DNA of 64,000 nucleotides from Topomyia yanbarensis (Eukaryota; Arthropoda; Insecta; Diptera; Culicidae), in contig NC_080671.1 in assembly GCF_030247195.1 (NCBI RefSeq), forward strand, positions 73,717,412 to 73,781,411, written 5' to 3'. Made by a program: the position numbers and the translations under genes. Under the pieces are notes generated by a model. The model searched no databases. It saw nothing but the letters and a program-made list of their open reading frames with translations, and had not been told where the DNA came from. The stretch's first letter is position 1. Each line of letters opens with the position of its first letter. Below, one piece after another: positions 9,501-20,639 of the stretch.

Positions 9501-10094
9501 GGCTTAAGGTGAAGATATGTGGAAGCCACGTTGCTAGGCACCGACTCGCTTGTTTACATTAGGAAAAACTGAAATCTGAAGTGAAAATTCAAACGCACAA
9601 ATGAGAGTTTCCGAACATTTTCCTTTGGTCATCTGCACATTGGCAGAAAATTTGAAGTTTTGTTAGTAAACGATTAAAGTTTCGCGAGTGTTTTTGCAGT
9701 GATTTGTGAAAAAAGTGCATTTGAAAAAGTGCAATGAAAACGATAAGAAGAGTTTTTTCGAAAAGAAACCCCAAGTGAAGAGGGGTGATATTTTCGCACA
9801 AAATAGGAGCTACAGATGGCATTCCGTCAAAAACTCGGATTGATTGTATAGGAAAATATTTTAGCTTCCTTAAGTAGCAGTTTCGTGGCACACCAGCAAG
9901 GTTAGTGTGTTGAAAAACGTGTTTTTATATTTGCTCATGTCAGATACATGGTTAGGCAGGGGAGAGGGGTGTGGGTGGCGTAGGAGTTATGTTGTGGCTC
10001 GCATGTATAATGTCCTTAAAGGAGTTGCGGTGCTAAATAGCACCGGTTACGGAGCCAAAGGGCTCAAGAAGTTGTAGTATTGAAACCAAATAAG
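9501..10094. other. Unclassified stretch between repeat units
   Basis: This breaks the tandem units of the R1-like LINE and has no counterpart in copy 2, so it is probably another insertion. I see no terminal repeats, tail or coding motif that classify it. Unit-like text ('gctaaatagcacc', 'gagccaaagggctcaag') returns from about 10030. Confidence 0.4.
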
Positions 10095-10383
10095 AATCGG
10101 TATCGGGAGAACTTCTTTCGTCTGGGACCTCTCCTTTAGCTTACAGTCAGATTCACCGCCGGGAACGAGACCGCGTAGACCGCAACGATACACCACCAGC
10201 AAACCGGAATCGCCGAACTGACCGTAGCACCTGGCTGGTTGGCTCTAATTTCTCTCGCCGGGGAACTTTTCGTCGGAGTAGGCTAGATCTATCGTCGGGG
10301 ACTAGACCGAGTAGTTCGCGAACCAGTCGGAAGCTCAACGAGGAAGTGGTACTGAATGGCACAAGGGAACTGAAGGGCTCAGT
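10095..10383 (+). repeat. Further R1-like LINE 3' units
   Basis: 'atcggtatcgggagaacttc' begins a unit with 'caccgccgggaacgagaccgcgtagaccgcaacg', followed by 'ctctcgccggggaac' and 'ggctagatctatcgtcgggg'. About one and a half units are present, ending near the possible 7-bp duplication at 10384-10390. Confidence 0.6.
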
Positions 10384-10615
10384 AAATTAGACAGTCTGAA
10401 GTTTGCCGCCCAGATTGTCCTCGTAGGGGAAGAGCATTTATTCTGTACCAACAGCTAGCTTTCCTACCTTGACTACCCAAACCTGTTCCCTGAGTTGTTG
10501 GTTTTTGAACATTTTTTCCTGCTCAGAATGTTTTTGAACATTTTTTCATATATACACGAAAAAAATTTCATATCCCCCCCCCGAAAAATTTTCTTACTAC
10601 GCCACTGTACAAGGC

Positions 10616-11342
10616 GCTGCAACATGTTCAAAGTTCAATAAAAATAGATTTCTGAAAACTTGAACGCTCCTCAGAAAAGTTATGGTGTAATCAAGTAATA
10701 TGAATCATTGCTGAAACACGGAAACGTCATTGAAAAAGATGAAATGCTTTAATAAACAATAAAAACAGTTCGAGTTCAACTAATTTTCACACAATATGGC
10801 TGCAATTAGCAGCTGCTTCATTCTTGCAAGTTCGATGAAATATTAATAGCTATTAAAAAATAAATTGTAGCTGTTTTATTACCACTAGATCCATTATGTA
10901 ACATAGAATACTATCAACTAGCTGTCTAATGGCGCAAATTCAACCTCATCAATCATTATGCAAAACAATAAGACAACGTTGACATTTCTTTTTGCACCAC
11001 TAACCACGTCACGATTAAGATGATGTCATGTAGCGGCGGACACTAGTAATGATGTCAATGAGCGTTGCCAACTTTGTAGCATGAACAGTAGTACGATGCA
11101 AACAGATTTTACATTTTAATGGGGATGCGAAAAAACCACCCTTTGTCTAATCAGAATTAATTTATTTCCTAAATTATCGTAGTTCCAATAATATTGTAAG
11201 TATTTTCAACGTAGGAGTAACATCGAAAATTACAGTTTTAGCGAATTTTTTGCAACCTAAGGAGAAAAAGGAGTCGAAGATATCATTTTCAAAAAAGGGA
11301 CAGATTATGATAAAAGCGCTAGTATCACTTACGTGTGGGAGC
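10616..11342. other. Unassigned AT-rich sequence
   Basis: No frame above chance length, inverted repeat or known repeat was recognised here. Confidence 0.5.
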
Positions 11343-11344
11343 TA

Positions 11345-12211
11345 CACTGAAAGCCATTCGATGAAAAAAATAGCAAATCAAATTTTTATTTTCCTATTTA
11401 GTTGATTTGAACACAATAATGAAAAACGTAACTAAATTTTCCTTTAATTTTGCGAGATTCTCAAATAGTAGTTATTGAAAATGATTATTGATTTTAAGTC
11501 AAGACGCACATCATTCAAAATGACAGCAAACTTGCCAAGATGCACACCTTACTGAAATACATCAAGATAGCGACAGCAACTAGGTTCATACACGCTGGTC
11601 ATAACGGTTACGCTGGTAGGTTTCTGTATCAGCTTGGAAAGCTTGTTTTAGCCTGGACTCAACTACCTGTACCAATATACAAATAACAGAAATTCAACTG
11701 ACTTCATTGCCGATTTTAACTAGTTTATCTTTTGAAACATTTAAATAAAGGGATGAATTTGATTGATATTTTTGTTACATGTGTGCTACTGAAGCTTGAA
11801 AGTATTGCGAAAATTGTCAAAATCTTTATATTTCGGATTTTGTTGATTATATCGTAAAATGTCAATCATAAACGAATTTCGAAATATGCAATATAATTGT
11901 TTTGCATCTTTTGAGATGCCAAACTAGATGTGGAAAAAGAATGATTTTTTTTTGTGTAGGGGTGACTAACTAAAAAAAAAAAGAAATAAAAATTGTGCCT
12001 TTCACCCGAAATTGAAATCATCAATCAATTACCAACAATCCTTAAATACCTTTGGCCGTTTCGTCTCTTTTAAGAGTGCAGTTCATAAAAAGATAATATT
12101 ATGAGAAACATAGTACGCGAGAAACAATATTTTACATTTTTGTGTTGAAATCAACTAAATAGAAAAATAAAAATTTGTTTTGCTATTTTTTTCATCGAAT
12201 GGCTTTCGGTG
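11345..12211. mobile_element. 867-bp TA-flanked MITE with ~75-80-bp inverted repeats
   Basis: The left end CACTGAAAGCCATTCGATG and the complement of the right end CACCGAAAGCCATTCGATG begin inverted repeats of about 75-80 bp with few mismatches (11345 to about 11423; about 12133 to 12211). TA lies directly outside both ends (11343-11344 and 12212-12213). This fits a Tc1/mariner-mobilised element. The interior is AT-rich and noncoding. Confidence 0.87.
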
Positions 12212-12213
12212 TA

Positions 12214-13648
12214 CATATCACACTGTGGCTCAGTCAATGTCGCGCAGAATCCGATATTAATAAGAATGGCCATACTACCAAATACTAATAATAGCAGCTT
12301 CAGGCTGGATCACTAACTCATTTAATTCATTTTTTTTGCAGTAGTAGTACTATAAATTGATCTTATTTTTCGTAGCTGATTTTTAAGCTCAGTTCTATTA
12401 ATTGTATTGTTAAGGAGGTGGGTATGTTTTATTCTCATGTTATTCATAAAAAGCAAAAATAAATTGATTGTTTTGCGTAAAAATATGACGTTCAATGAAA
12501 GAAAAAATAGAACACGGTATGCGAAACATCGCAATAATTTTTACCGCAAAGGATTTAGAGAGTTAGATGCATCCATCCTATTTGATGTTTCCTATCCAGT
12601 CGATGGTCGACTAAATTTTGACTTGATAATGGAACAAGCACCGACGACTTACCTCGGTACGACCACTGCCCTGAACATGTAGAATCATACATTGCCGTAT
12701 GCAGATTAAGACATTATTGTTAATATCAAACATTCTACGAATATTCACGCGGTTCAGGTTGGGCACGTACACAATAAATTCCATCATAACTTCACTAAAA
12801 ATTGCCATTGTCAACTTTTATGAATGAATTGTTCGACTCAATAACACTTCTCAAACAGAATATATGCTAATAATATAAAATAATGTTCCACGATGGATTG
12901 CATCATTTCTGGCCGTAAACCGGCAATGAAGATATTATTTGTTCTCTGTTTCCACTGTGTCCTCGGATCGGATCATACCAAAATTCTTCATTCAGACTTC
13001 GTGGCACAGTCAACCGTGTACAACACAGGATGACGCGGTGACAGTGATTCTGATTGGAACGGGTTGCTTGCGCGGCTGCCGATACAGCCCCGCTATTCTA
13101 GCCCCAACACGCCACACGTCCATCTGATCAAGCGACCGTTCTATTGGATTGCCCGTTTCCTTTCCGAGCGAGTTCTCTTTCTTCTGCAATTCAGCTTGTC
13201 CTCCCCCAACCCAACGGTCTGCATCAACGGCACATCCAAAATTCACATCAAAATGCAAATCGCATTCGGGTTGATGATTCAGAACTTAGCGCGAAAGGAA
13301 TTTCTTTTATTAGCAAACGCACGTTACCAAGTGGAATTCTGGCAGCTGCGATCGTTGCTGGCTGGTGAGTAGCATTTAGGCCATGCATGTATTAGGTCTC
13401 TTGGCATTTATTTTAATTTTCGTTTTTGACACTGCGCTTCCGTCGGTGTAGTCGGTACTGCACTCCTTCAAACTTGGGTGTAATGAGTTTATCTTCAATT
13501 CACTATATCGCACACTGTTTTAAACGACGTTTTTGTGCTCAAAATTAAACCGTTAACTTTTAGGAGTATAGTTTGTTCGAAGAAGTTCTTGCCTTTATGA
13601 TTGCGTATCAATCAGAATATATTGTTCAGTGATTAATTCACCTATAAG
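12214..13648. other. Sparse region with one possible host exon
   Basis: Frames of 60-100 codons occur on both strands, but none shows a recognisable domain. A possible coding exon is listed separately at 13252-13363. Confidence 0.35.
13252..13363 (+). CDS. Possible short first exon of an unrecognised gene
   Basis: An ATG at 13252 (MQIAFGLMIQNLARKEFLLL as the first residues) opens a 37-codon stretch that ends at a good splice-donor match, G|GTGAGT, at 13363-13369. Without splicing the frame stops at once. The product is not recognised. The nearby sequence is less AT-rich than its surroundings. Antisense and other-frame openings of similar length exist, so this could be chance. Confidence 0.22.
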
Positions 13649-13720
13649 CAGTGGCGGATCCAGGGGGAGGGTCTTGAGGGTCCGAACCCCCTCCGAAATG
13701 TTTTAACTTGGTGAGAAATT
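13649..13720 (+). mobile_element. hAT-type MITE end, solitary
   Basis: CAGTGGCGGATCCAGGGGG followed by 'gaaccccctccgaaatg' repeats the architecture of the terminus at 3246. No matching right end was found downstream, so the copy is truncated or diverged. Confidence 0.6.
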
Positions 13721-15517
13721 TCAAATTAGTTTCAATTTTATATTAGTTTCAAACTCAAAATCACTCCAAACCAAATTTGGGCACCAAAACTGATATTCAT
13801 TATATAGGGTATCTTTTTAATACAACACATAGGAAGTTACTTTGTTCCGCAAAAATATGTGATTCGATGCCGGAAATCACTTTGTGGAATATTCCAAGAA
13901 TGAAAACCCAATTATAAGGGGTATTCCATATAATATGTTCCATAACTCGAAAAGGGATTCGAGTGTGTATCTTCGTCGCGAGCGGTTGACTCCCGTAGAG
14001 CTCCCTTCGAGTCGGTTAATTTTCAACATTTTCGGCCCAGTTTACTGCCTCCCGGTTATCGAAAGTGTAAATAACGGTTCAAATTAACGATTATACAAAG
14101 TGAAGTGGCTTATAAAAGCATTTTTCAGCATATTTTCGACTGTCGCAAGTGGTGACAGTTTGTGAAAATCGAATTCCGGCAAATGAAAAAAAAATCCTCG
14201 CATTACGGGCCGTCGATTCCCGATGCAAGGACAATAAAAGTGCACAGAAAACATCTAGAAACAGTGTACATTCTAAAAATAGTGAAAAATGGTTTTTCAG
14301 AAATAAATCGATCCGAAAAAGGAAAAAATACGGCGATAAGAAAAATTGGCATATTTAAATAATTGACGTTTCACCAGCGACTAGCGACTACCAGGTGCCG
14401 CCCCAAAAATCTTCGCCCGAAAATAGGTGGCAAACCAGCCGCTCGGTGCTCAGCTATTTTTGTCCGCGTTCCTTGTCACCTCTTTTTATTGGGTGTTTCA
14501 TCGGCGGTGCTATCTTTAAAAATGAGCCGCCTTGGATATTCAACTGTTTTTAAGCTTTCTTATTTTATTGCAAATGAGTAGAGGTTTTGTTTCTTTTATA
14601 TTCGGGATTGCAGATATTTTGCCGCATGTAAATTTTGGGTGTTCGTTGATGTGATGGCACAGTGAGGGGGAACACGTATCCGCCGGACGGCCAACTTTTC
14701 TTTGGACTGAGCAAGCTAATTTCTGTTTTGGTTTAGGGTTTGTTTTACCAACGGGGGAACCGATCCATAGAACATTGTTTTCCCTATGCTCTGGCCTTAT
14801 TTGAGTGGAATGATGTCTTCAATCATGTATAAGGTTTAAGAATTGGCAATTCGCGAGAGGAATCGGGGACCGATTGGCAATTACCTTCAGTTATGTCAGC
14901 ACGAAGAATCAGTGTTTTGCTGTCATGTTCATTGGTTAGCTTTCAATTCTATCTCATGCCTCCACGCTAGTCTAGGTCTATTGATGACATTTGGTCCTTA
15001 GACCTACGACGGCTGGGTGCTGTCGGCCTTCTGCCGATAGTGGCAGAATGGGAGGGTGCGAACGGATCTAGCCGAGAAGACAATATCGTAAAAATGAATA
15101 GTTGTGCGGAGGTCGGGTTCAATGGGATTTAGATTTGACTGGTATCGATGATCGCGAGTCAATACGAACTGAAAATTCGCCGCTTATGTTTTAATGAATC
15201 TAATTTCAAGTTCCGTTACTGGTAACAAACCCGTGCATCAGGATAACGATCCTCTGTATTTCCCTTCAATGTTCGATATAATCGTTCGTATACGTGTATT
15301 TTACAAATAATCCGATATGGAAAATAGGAAATACTTTCGTTGATTTATAACATCTCGAGCTATCATAACTCTTTGTCGGTATAACGTGTTATCACTCGGT
15401 AGAATGCAAAATATATCGTAGAGAAGGAATAGCGAAATTAGTCTAAATAATGTCGCAATAAATAATGATCCGGTCCATTAGGCAGATAAGATTAGCTTTT
15501 CTAGGCAATACTCCCAC
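13721..15517. other. Unassigned sequence
   Basis: Frames of 66-72 codons (14149-14581) lack motifs. The A-rich stretch at 14150-14360 resembles an untranslated leader more than coding sequence, but no promoter or splice site could be fixed. Confidence 0.35.
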
Positions 15518-15905
15518 GGTCGGCTGTGTGGAGTTGAAATTGCTTTTGTTTAGAAAACATAGGATACTCTCGGTAGCTGGCTACTCAGAGTTTAAAAAGA
15601 ACCAAAAACTAAACAAGATCTTCTTTTTCGAGCGATAAAAATAAAATAAAAAAATAAAGACGCAGGCAAATACTTTCTGTATAAGATTCCGCATTTTATT
15701 CAAACGATCGCCGGGTAAAATCAGCACCGACACGATGGACACGAAAAAATCCGTCGCGTGATTGAATATTATTAAAAAATATAAGCAATGCTTCTTATAG
15801 CCGGCTATCCGGAGTTCAAGTTGCTTATTTTGCTAATCGTATTAATACAAAAAATGATAAATTTCCCAAATTCTCGGCAGCCGGCTGCCAAGAGCAATTA
15901 TTACA
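15518..15905 (+). repeat. Dispersed 'tagccggcta...gagtt' palindromic motif, four copies
   Basis: Copies near 15518 (cggtcggctgtgtggagtt), 15571 (cggtagctggctactcagagtt), 15797 (tagccggctatccggagtt) and 15878 (cggcagccggctgccaagag) share a short palindrome around GCCGGC followed by a GAGTT-like block. They lie directly before SINE-like sequence, so they may belong to a longer unclassified element. Confidence 0.5.
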
Positions 15906-15924
15906 TGATAACGCTATTGGCACA

Positions 15925-16080
15925 CTTACTAACAACTCTCCCCTTCCCGTAATACATGTGGAGATGCAGAGGATTCCTCGGTCTCTAGTAGCAACATGTA
16001 TCGGACTAACATTCCTTCCTCTCCCAGAAGATCTGCATTCGGACGTGGCCGACGTCGGTATTGATCAGCATGCAGGGATC
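15925..16080 (+). mobile_element. 3' fragment of the tRNA-derived SINE family
   Basis: The block with 'cggtctctagtagcaacatg', 'tatcggactaacattccttc' and 'cggtattgatcagca' matches the body and 3' part of the reverse-strand SINE at 41107-41500. The tRNA-like head is absent, so this is a partial copy. Confidence 0.6.
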
Positions 16081-16152
16081 AATATAGATTATACAATGTG
16101 GCTCATCATGCTATTCCCAAGCATGTTGTTCCAATGAACAACATCGTTCTAT

Positions 16153-16598
16153 TGTATCGATTTTGTTGGCTATTTTCGGCAAATTTGAGACTAAGAGAAG
16201 CGAAAGCAATGAAATTGAAAGACGGGTAGGTATTCTAGAGTGAATCAGTTATAAACTTAGAACGGAAAACTAGAACTAGGCAGGCTCATATGGGCATGAT
16301 CGAAAGGAAATGTGAAGAATTCCTTTCCTTCTGCTTAGTAGGAGTTGGGCGTTGCACCCAAGTCTATCGCATGGTCTATGGTAGAACATAACTCATCATC
16401 ATGTTTTACCTACTAAGCAGAAGTAAAGGAATTCTTCACATTTCCTTTCGATCATGCCCATATGAGCCTGCCTAGTTCTAGTTTTCCGTTCTAAGTTTAT
16501 AACTGATTCACTCTAGAATACCTATCCGTCTTTCAATTTCATTGCTTTCGTTTCTCTTAGTCTCAAATTTGCCGAAAATAGCCAACAAAATCGATACA
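16153..16598. repeat. 446-bp near-perfect hairpin (190-bp arms)
   Basis: Bases 16153-16342 and the complement of 16409-16598 match at 187 of 190 positions around a 66-bp loop. Two of the three differences would be G-U pairs in RNA. It begins TGTATCGATTTTGTTGGC. Blocks inside ('gaaaactagaact.ggcagg', 'cttctgctta.taggagttg') resemble the MITE at 2819-3052 and the fragment at 43052-43130, so this is probably a foldback-type MITE. Arm identity of 98 percent suggests a recent origin or ongoing arm correction. If transcribed through, it would give a long double-stranded RNA. Confidence 0.95.
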
Positions 16599-16599
16599 G

Positions 16600-17161
16600 A
16601 GTTTTGTAATTATTTTAATTATCAAGTCTCAAAATGTATCGTAGCGATTCTTCATTTGATACCTCCTAATATTCTCTATAACTTATTATTTGACACTTTA
16701 TCCATATCTTTTTTTCATTTCGCTGCAATTTATTAGAGAACACAGCATAACGTCACCACATGTTCAGTTGGTTCGAACTCGTCGTTTTTACATATGGAAT
16801 GATGTGATAAAAATAATTTCGTGTAGAAAGAAAAAGATGATAATTGTATGCAGTTGAAGCATTGTTTCGATAATAATAATGGGGACGTTTATTATTGATT
16901 TTTTTAGAAAATCAACGAAAATGCAAATAATAACACTTTAACTTTAAACTAATTTACTTCTAAAAAAATCTTAAATCTACTCAACTGAAAAGTATTATTG
17001 CATTTTTCTCTGTAAAATTTTCTTGGCTTTCCAATTCAATTAGAGCTAGTATTAGAGAAAATAAGTATTCAAGTTCAATAACCCAAACACACGGAAACAA
17101 GAAAAGATAAGTGTATCATAATTTTTTACAAAATTTTGAGCGACTTAGTGGAATGTCATAA
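16600..17161. other. Unassigned AT-rich sequence
   Basis: No frame, terminal repeat or known element was recognised between the two hairpins. Confidence 0.5.
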
Positions 17162-17251
17162 CTAATCTTGTTAAGACAGATATCTTCCGTTTAATTCCAC
17201 TATTGATCTATAGTGGAATTAAACGGAAGACATCTGTCTTAACAGGATTAG
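17162..17251. repeat. 90-nt hairpin with 42-bp arms
   Basis: Arms 17162-17203 and 17210-17251 match at 40 of 42 positions around a 6-nt loop. One of the two differences would be a U-G pair. It may be a tiny foldback element or an RNA hairpin. It is longer and more perfect than a usual miRNA precursor, so a small-RNA role is only a possibility. Confidence 0.85.
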
Positions 17252-17789
17252 TAAGTGTATCACGTCAAAGAACAAATTATTAAGCTCTTCCAAACAAACA
17301 ATCTGAATCATTAAAATGGTGAGGTTAACTATAGAGATTTTCGAGAAATGAACGAAAAATCGTACAAAAATATTAACTTTTAAATAAATTAGTTCTCAAA
17401 GATTACTTATCTTCATGGAATGAAACCAGTGAGGACACCATTGAATAGAATTTTTTTCGCCTTTCTAATGGAACTAAAGGATATAGAATACAAAGTACAA
17501 TAGACTAGAAGTATTTAAAAATTAACTAGTTATTTACAGAAAAAGTTCAATAACTATGTAACAGTTGAGATTTGATAGTACGTGTAGGACGAATTTTTTT
17601 AAATTTCAAATACGATCCTATATCACTGCTCGAGAGATTCATAATCATAAACCAAACACCCTGTATGGTAGCAGTGTCTTTTGTAGTAATATTTTCTACA
17701 ACTTAGTCGAAGACACACCGTTCCTATCTTAATTAGTTCAGGAAATAAATATCACTTATAGGTGAATTAATCACGCTGGGGCACGTTTA

Positions 17790-20600
17790 CCAGGAAAGAT
17801 GTTTTTATGTCAAAAGATCTGAAAACTGTTAGTTTTTAGAACGACCGCAGTGTACACTATCATGCCCGTTTTCCCCAAATCCCCTATTCGTTTGAGTTTA
17901 TATTCATGTTTATGACTAAGTTCACAACTCGGAAGAAAGTTGAACACGGCTGACCAAAATTGGTATTCCTTATGTAAAAAATCTCAGATAATCGATTGAA
18001 GATAATTAGATTAATCTCTCGAAATGTATACTCCAATTCTTCTCGTAATTAAAGTTTGAAGTACATCCTGGATTTATATTTCGGTAAAAGGCCATATGCG
18101 GGCAATCAAAATGGTTATTCTTATGTTTAAAAGTCCAGGTTATTGTTTGAACATAATTAGAGTGACCACCCGAAACGTATGTACCCGTTTTACTCCAATT
18201 TCTCCCATATCGCCAGTATAAAGTTAGACCCGGCTCTACATTTCAGAAAGAGGATGTATGCGGCTGATCAAAAGTAGTATTTTTATGCAAACATTTCTGA
18301 GGAATCGATTAAAGATAGTCAGAATGACCGCACGTGTATACCCGTTTTACCTTAATTCTTCACATTTCTTAGGTGTAAAGTTAATCCTTTTCGAAAAAAG
18401 GCTGAATGGGGCTGATGAATATGGCAAAATATCGAGAAATCGATTAAAGACAGTTAGAATAACTGCAAGAACCGTTTGTATTCGTTTGACCTCAATTCTG
18501 CACATACTACAAGTGTGGAGATATTCCTTACCCCACATATTAGAAAGAGGCTCAAAATAGCTAATGAAAAGTAATTTTTTATGCTATGCGATTGAAGATA
18601 GTTAGAATGACCGGACAAAACATATGTACCCGTTTTACCCCAAACACATCCCATAACTGAAGTGTGATGTTAAACCTGGCTATACTTCTTGCAACGAGGC
18701 TGAAAGCGGCTTATGAAACGTAGTAATTTGCATGTACACAATTCCGAGGATAGCGCAGACAGTTCAAATGAGCGTACAAAACGTGTATATACAGTTTTAC
18801 CCCAATTCTTCTAATTAACGAAGCGTGAAATCAAACCTGGGCTGTACTCCTCGCAAAGAGGCTGAATGTGTCTGAAGAAAAGTAACAATTCTTATGTAGA
18901 ATAGTCCGGGAATTCTATAAAAGATAGTAAGAATGACAGTACGAAACGTTTGTATCCATTTTTCTCCAATTCTATTAATAATGCAAGTGTGGAGTTATAC
19001 CTTACTCAACATTTCAGAAAAAGGCTGAAAGCGGCTGATAAAAAGTATGTAAAAAATCAAGGGAATCTATTGAATGTATTTCGAATAACTGCACGAAACG
19101 TGTGTACCCCAATTTTTACCATAGTTAGGATTGCCACCCCTCCGGGTTTGACCCGGAGACTCCGGTTTTTTAGGGCGATCTCCGGACCTCCGTGTTTTAC
19201 ATCAATTTCTCCGGGCCCGGTTAATCAACAGATAATATAAACCATTTAAGTACTATTTTTTTCAAAATGTTTGAAAAGTGTAAGTAGGGCTATTATCACC
19301 TCTAGACTTAAGAGTTATTTGCTCGACTAACCCTTTGTTTCCAAGTGCCAACAATATTTCGGAATTCGTATAAAAACAAATCATTTTGTCCATCATTTTA
19401 GAACAAAATATCATGCCGTTTGCTAAAATTTATTATCTTACATCCCACAAAGCCTCTCAAAATGGTTTAAAAAGTTAAATTCCTTCAATTTCATCAAATC
19501 ACGTAACACTTGCCGATGTTTATATGCAACTGCTGCTTGATAGGATGGCGGTTGGTCTAATTCAACCGGCCGGTTCAGCACTTAACGATTTCTTCTCGTG
19601 TTAATGTTTGCTGCTCCTTTTGCGGTCCTTAAATATTGGCTACGGAGGTTAGCTTTACTCCTTTGCTAAGATCTCCCTAGCGACTGTGGCGAAAACTGGA
19701 TACTTCGCTCCCTACAAAAAATCTTGGAAGACACCGCAGTGTGATTTCTAGGTAATGCTATCCTGCTTCTCCCCTCTCCCTGTACTCTGTTTTGGAGGGC
19801 AATCGTTTGGCCTATCCTCCACAGCGAGAGTTACTGGTGCTTTTGCATTCTTTACGATTGGCTGGGGAAGTGAAATTCTATACCCAACTAAACCTACAAA
19901 ACCTTTAAAAATGTGAAATTTTTACAGCGTAATGTGAACGGTTCTGAATAGCGGTGTGCATTATACTTTGCAAATGTGAGTTTATTTTGGTAATATTCCG
20001 ATCAAACAGCGCTGAATTGATACCATTGCTAGTTTCAGAAGGAATGAATGAGGGCATGCTTACCACTTTTAACTCATTGGGTATTGAAATCACTTTGATT
20101 CATATTTCTGTTTGATTCCAGTGAATGCTCATATGTTCCATGAAGTCTACTACCAGGTCATTAAAAATCTCCGGGTCAAAACCTTGCCAGAGTTGGTAAC
20201 CCTAACCATAGTTCAAGTGGGAAGTAAAACCTGGCTGTGCTTTTCGGAACGGAGCTGAATGTGGCTTTTGAAAAGTAGCAATTCTTATGTAAAAAATACG
20301 GGGAATCGATTAAAGAAAGTTCGAATGACCACGCGAAACATGTGTACCCGTTTTGCTCTAATTCTCCACATAATATATATGTGAAGTTATACCTTACCTT
20401 ACATATACCTATACTTACTCCACATTTCAGAAAGAGGGTGATAAAAAGTCCATGGCATCAATTGAAGGTAACTAGAGGGTCCACACGAAACATGTGTACT
20501 CGTTTTACCCTAAGTTACTCTCATAGCTCAAGTGTGAAGTTAAATCTGACTGTATGTCTCGGAAAGAGGCTGAATGCAGCTGATGAAAAATAGTAATTCT
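17790..20600 (+). repeat. Tandem array of ~155-bp units, forward orientation
   Basis: A unit contains 'tgtacccgttttaccccaattcttc', then 'aagtgtgaagttaaacctgg', 'aaagaggctgaatg.ggctgatg' and 'gaatcgattaaagatagttagaatgac'. The 'cccgttttac' mark recurs near 17870, 18187, 18341, 18480, 18630, 18788, 18954, 19105, 20347 and 20496. Spacing is about 140-170 bp apart from the insertion at 19127-20204. Units differ from one another substantially, so the array is old. Confidence 0.88.
19127..20204. mobile_element. 1.08-kb element inserted in the repeat array, 9-bp target duplication
   Basis: The left end AGGATTGCC... and the complement of the right end AGGGTTACC... share an imperfect inverted repeat of about 35 bp, including TTGACCCGGAGA. 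The direct repeat accatagtt flanks it (19118-19126 and 20205-20213). Removing the element restores a normal repeat unit ('accatagtt|caagtgggaag'). A 9-bp duplication hints at a MULE-like mobiliser, but an 8-bp hAT reading is not excluded. The interior is noncoding. Confidence 0.82.
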
Positions 20601-20639
20601 CATGTTCCAAAAATTCGCGTTCAGCCTGTTTCCGACGTG

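Larger units (their letters stand above)
3422..10383 (+). mobile_element. Decayed R1-like LINE, copy 1, interrupted by later elements
   Basis: The same family sequences appear in order: 5' repeat block (3422-3661), the linker between endonuclease and RT (4840-5548), RT (6574-6870), C-terminal zinc-finger region (8210-8714) and 3' tandem units (8990-9500 and 10095-10383). Copies at 33301-35500 (minus) and 51030-59990 share these blocks. A 7-bp repeat aaattag (3415-3421 and 10384-10390) may be its target duplication. R1 clade is inferred from RT and C-terminal motifs; an endonuclease domain was not recognised here. Its frames are all broken. Confidence 0.6.
3246..10607. mobile_element. Composite hAT-type element packed with nested insertions
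   Basis: The left end CAGTGGCGTAGTA (3246-3258) is matched by its exact complement at 10595-10607. Both ends are flanked by the 8-bp direct repeat tacaaggc (3238-3245 and 10608-10615), the length made by hAT transposases. Removing 3246-10607 and one repeat copy restores a continuous site. A run of G after the left end and of C before the right end is typical of this MITE type. The original element was probably only about 0.4 kb (3246-3421 and 10391-10607); the rest is later insertions. No hAT transposase is present. Confidence 0.85.
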
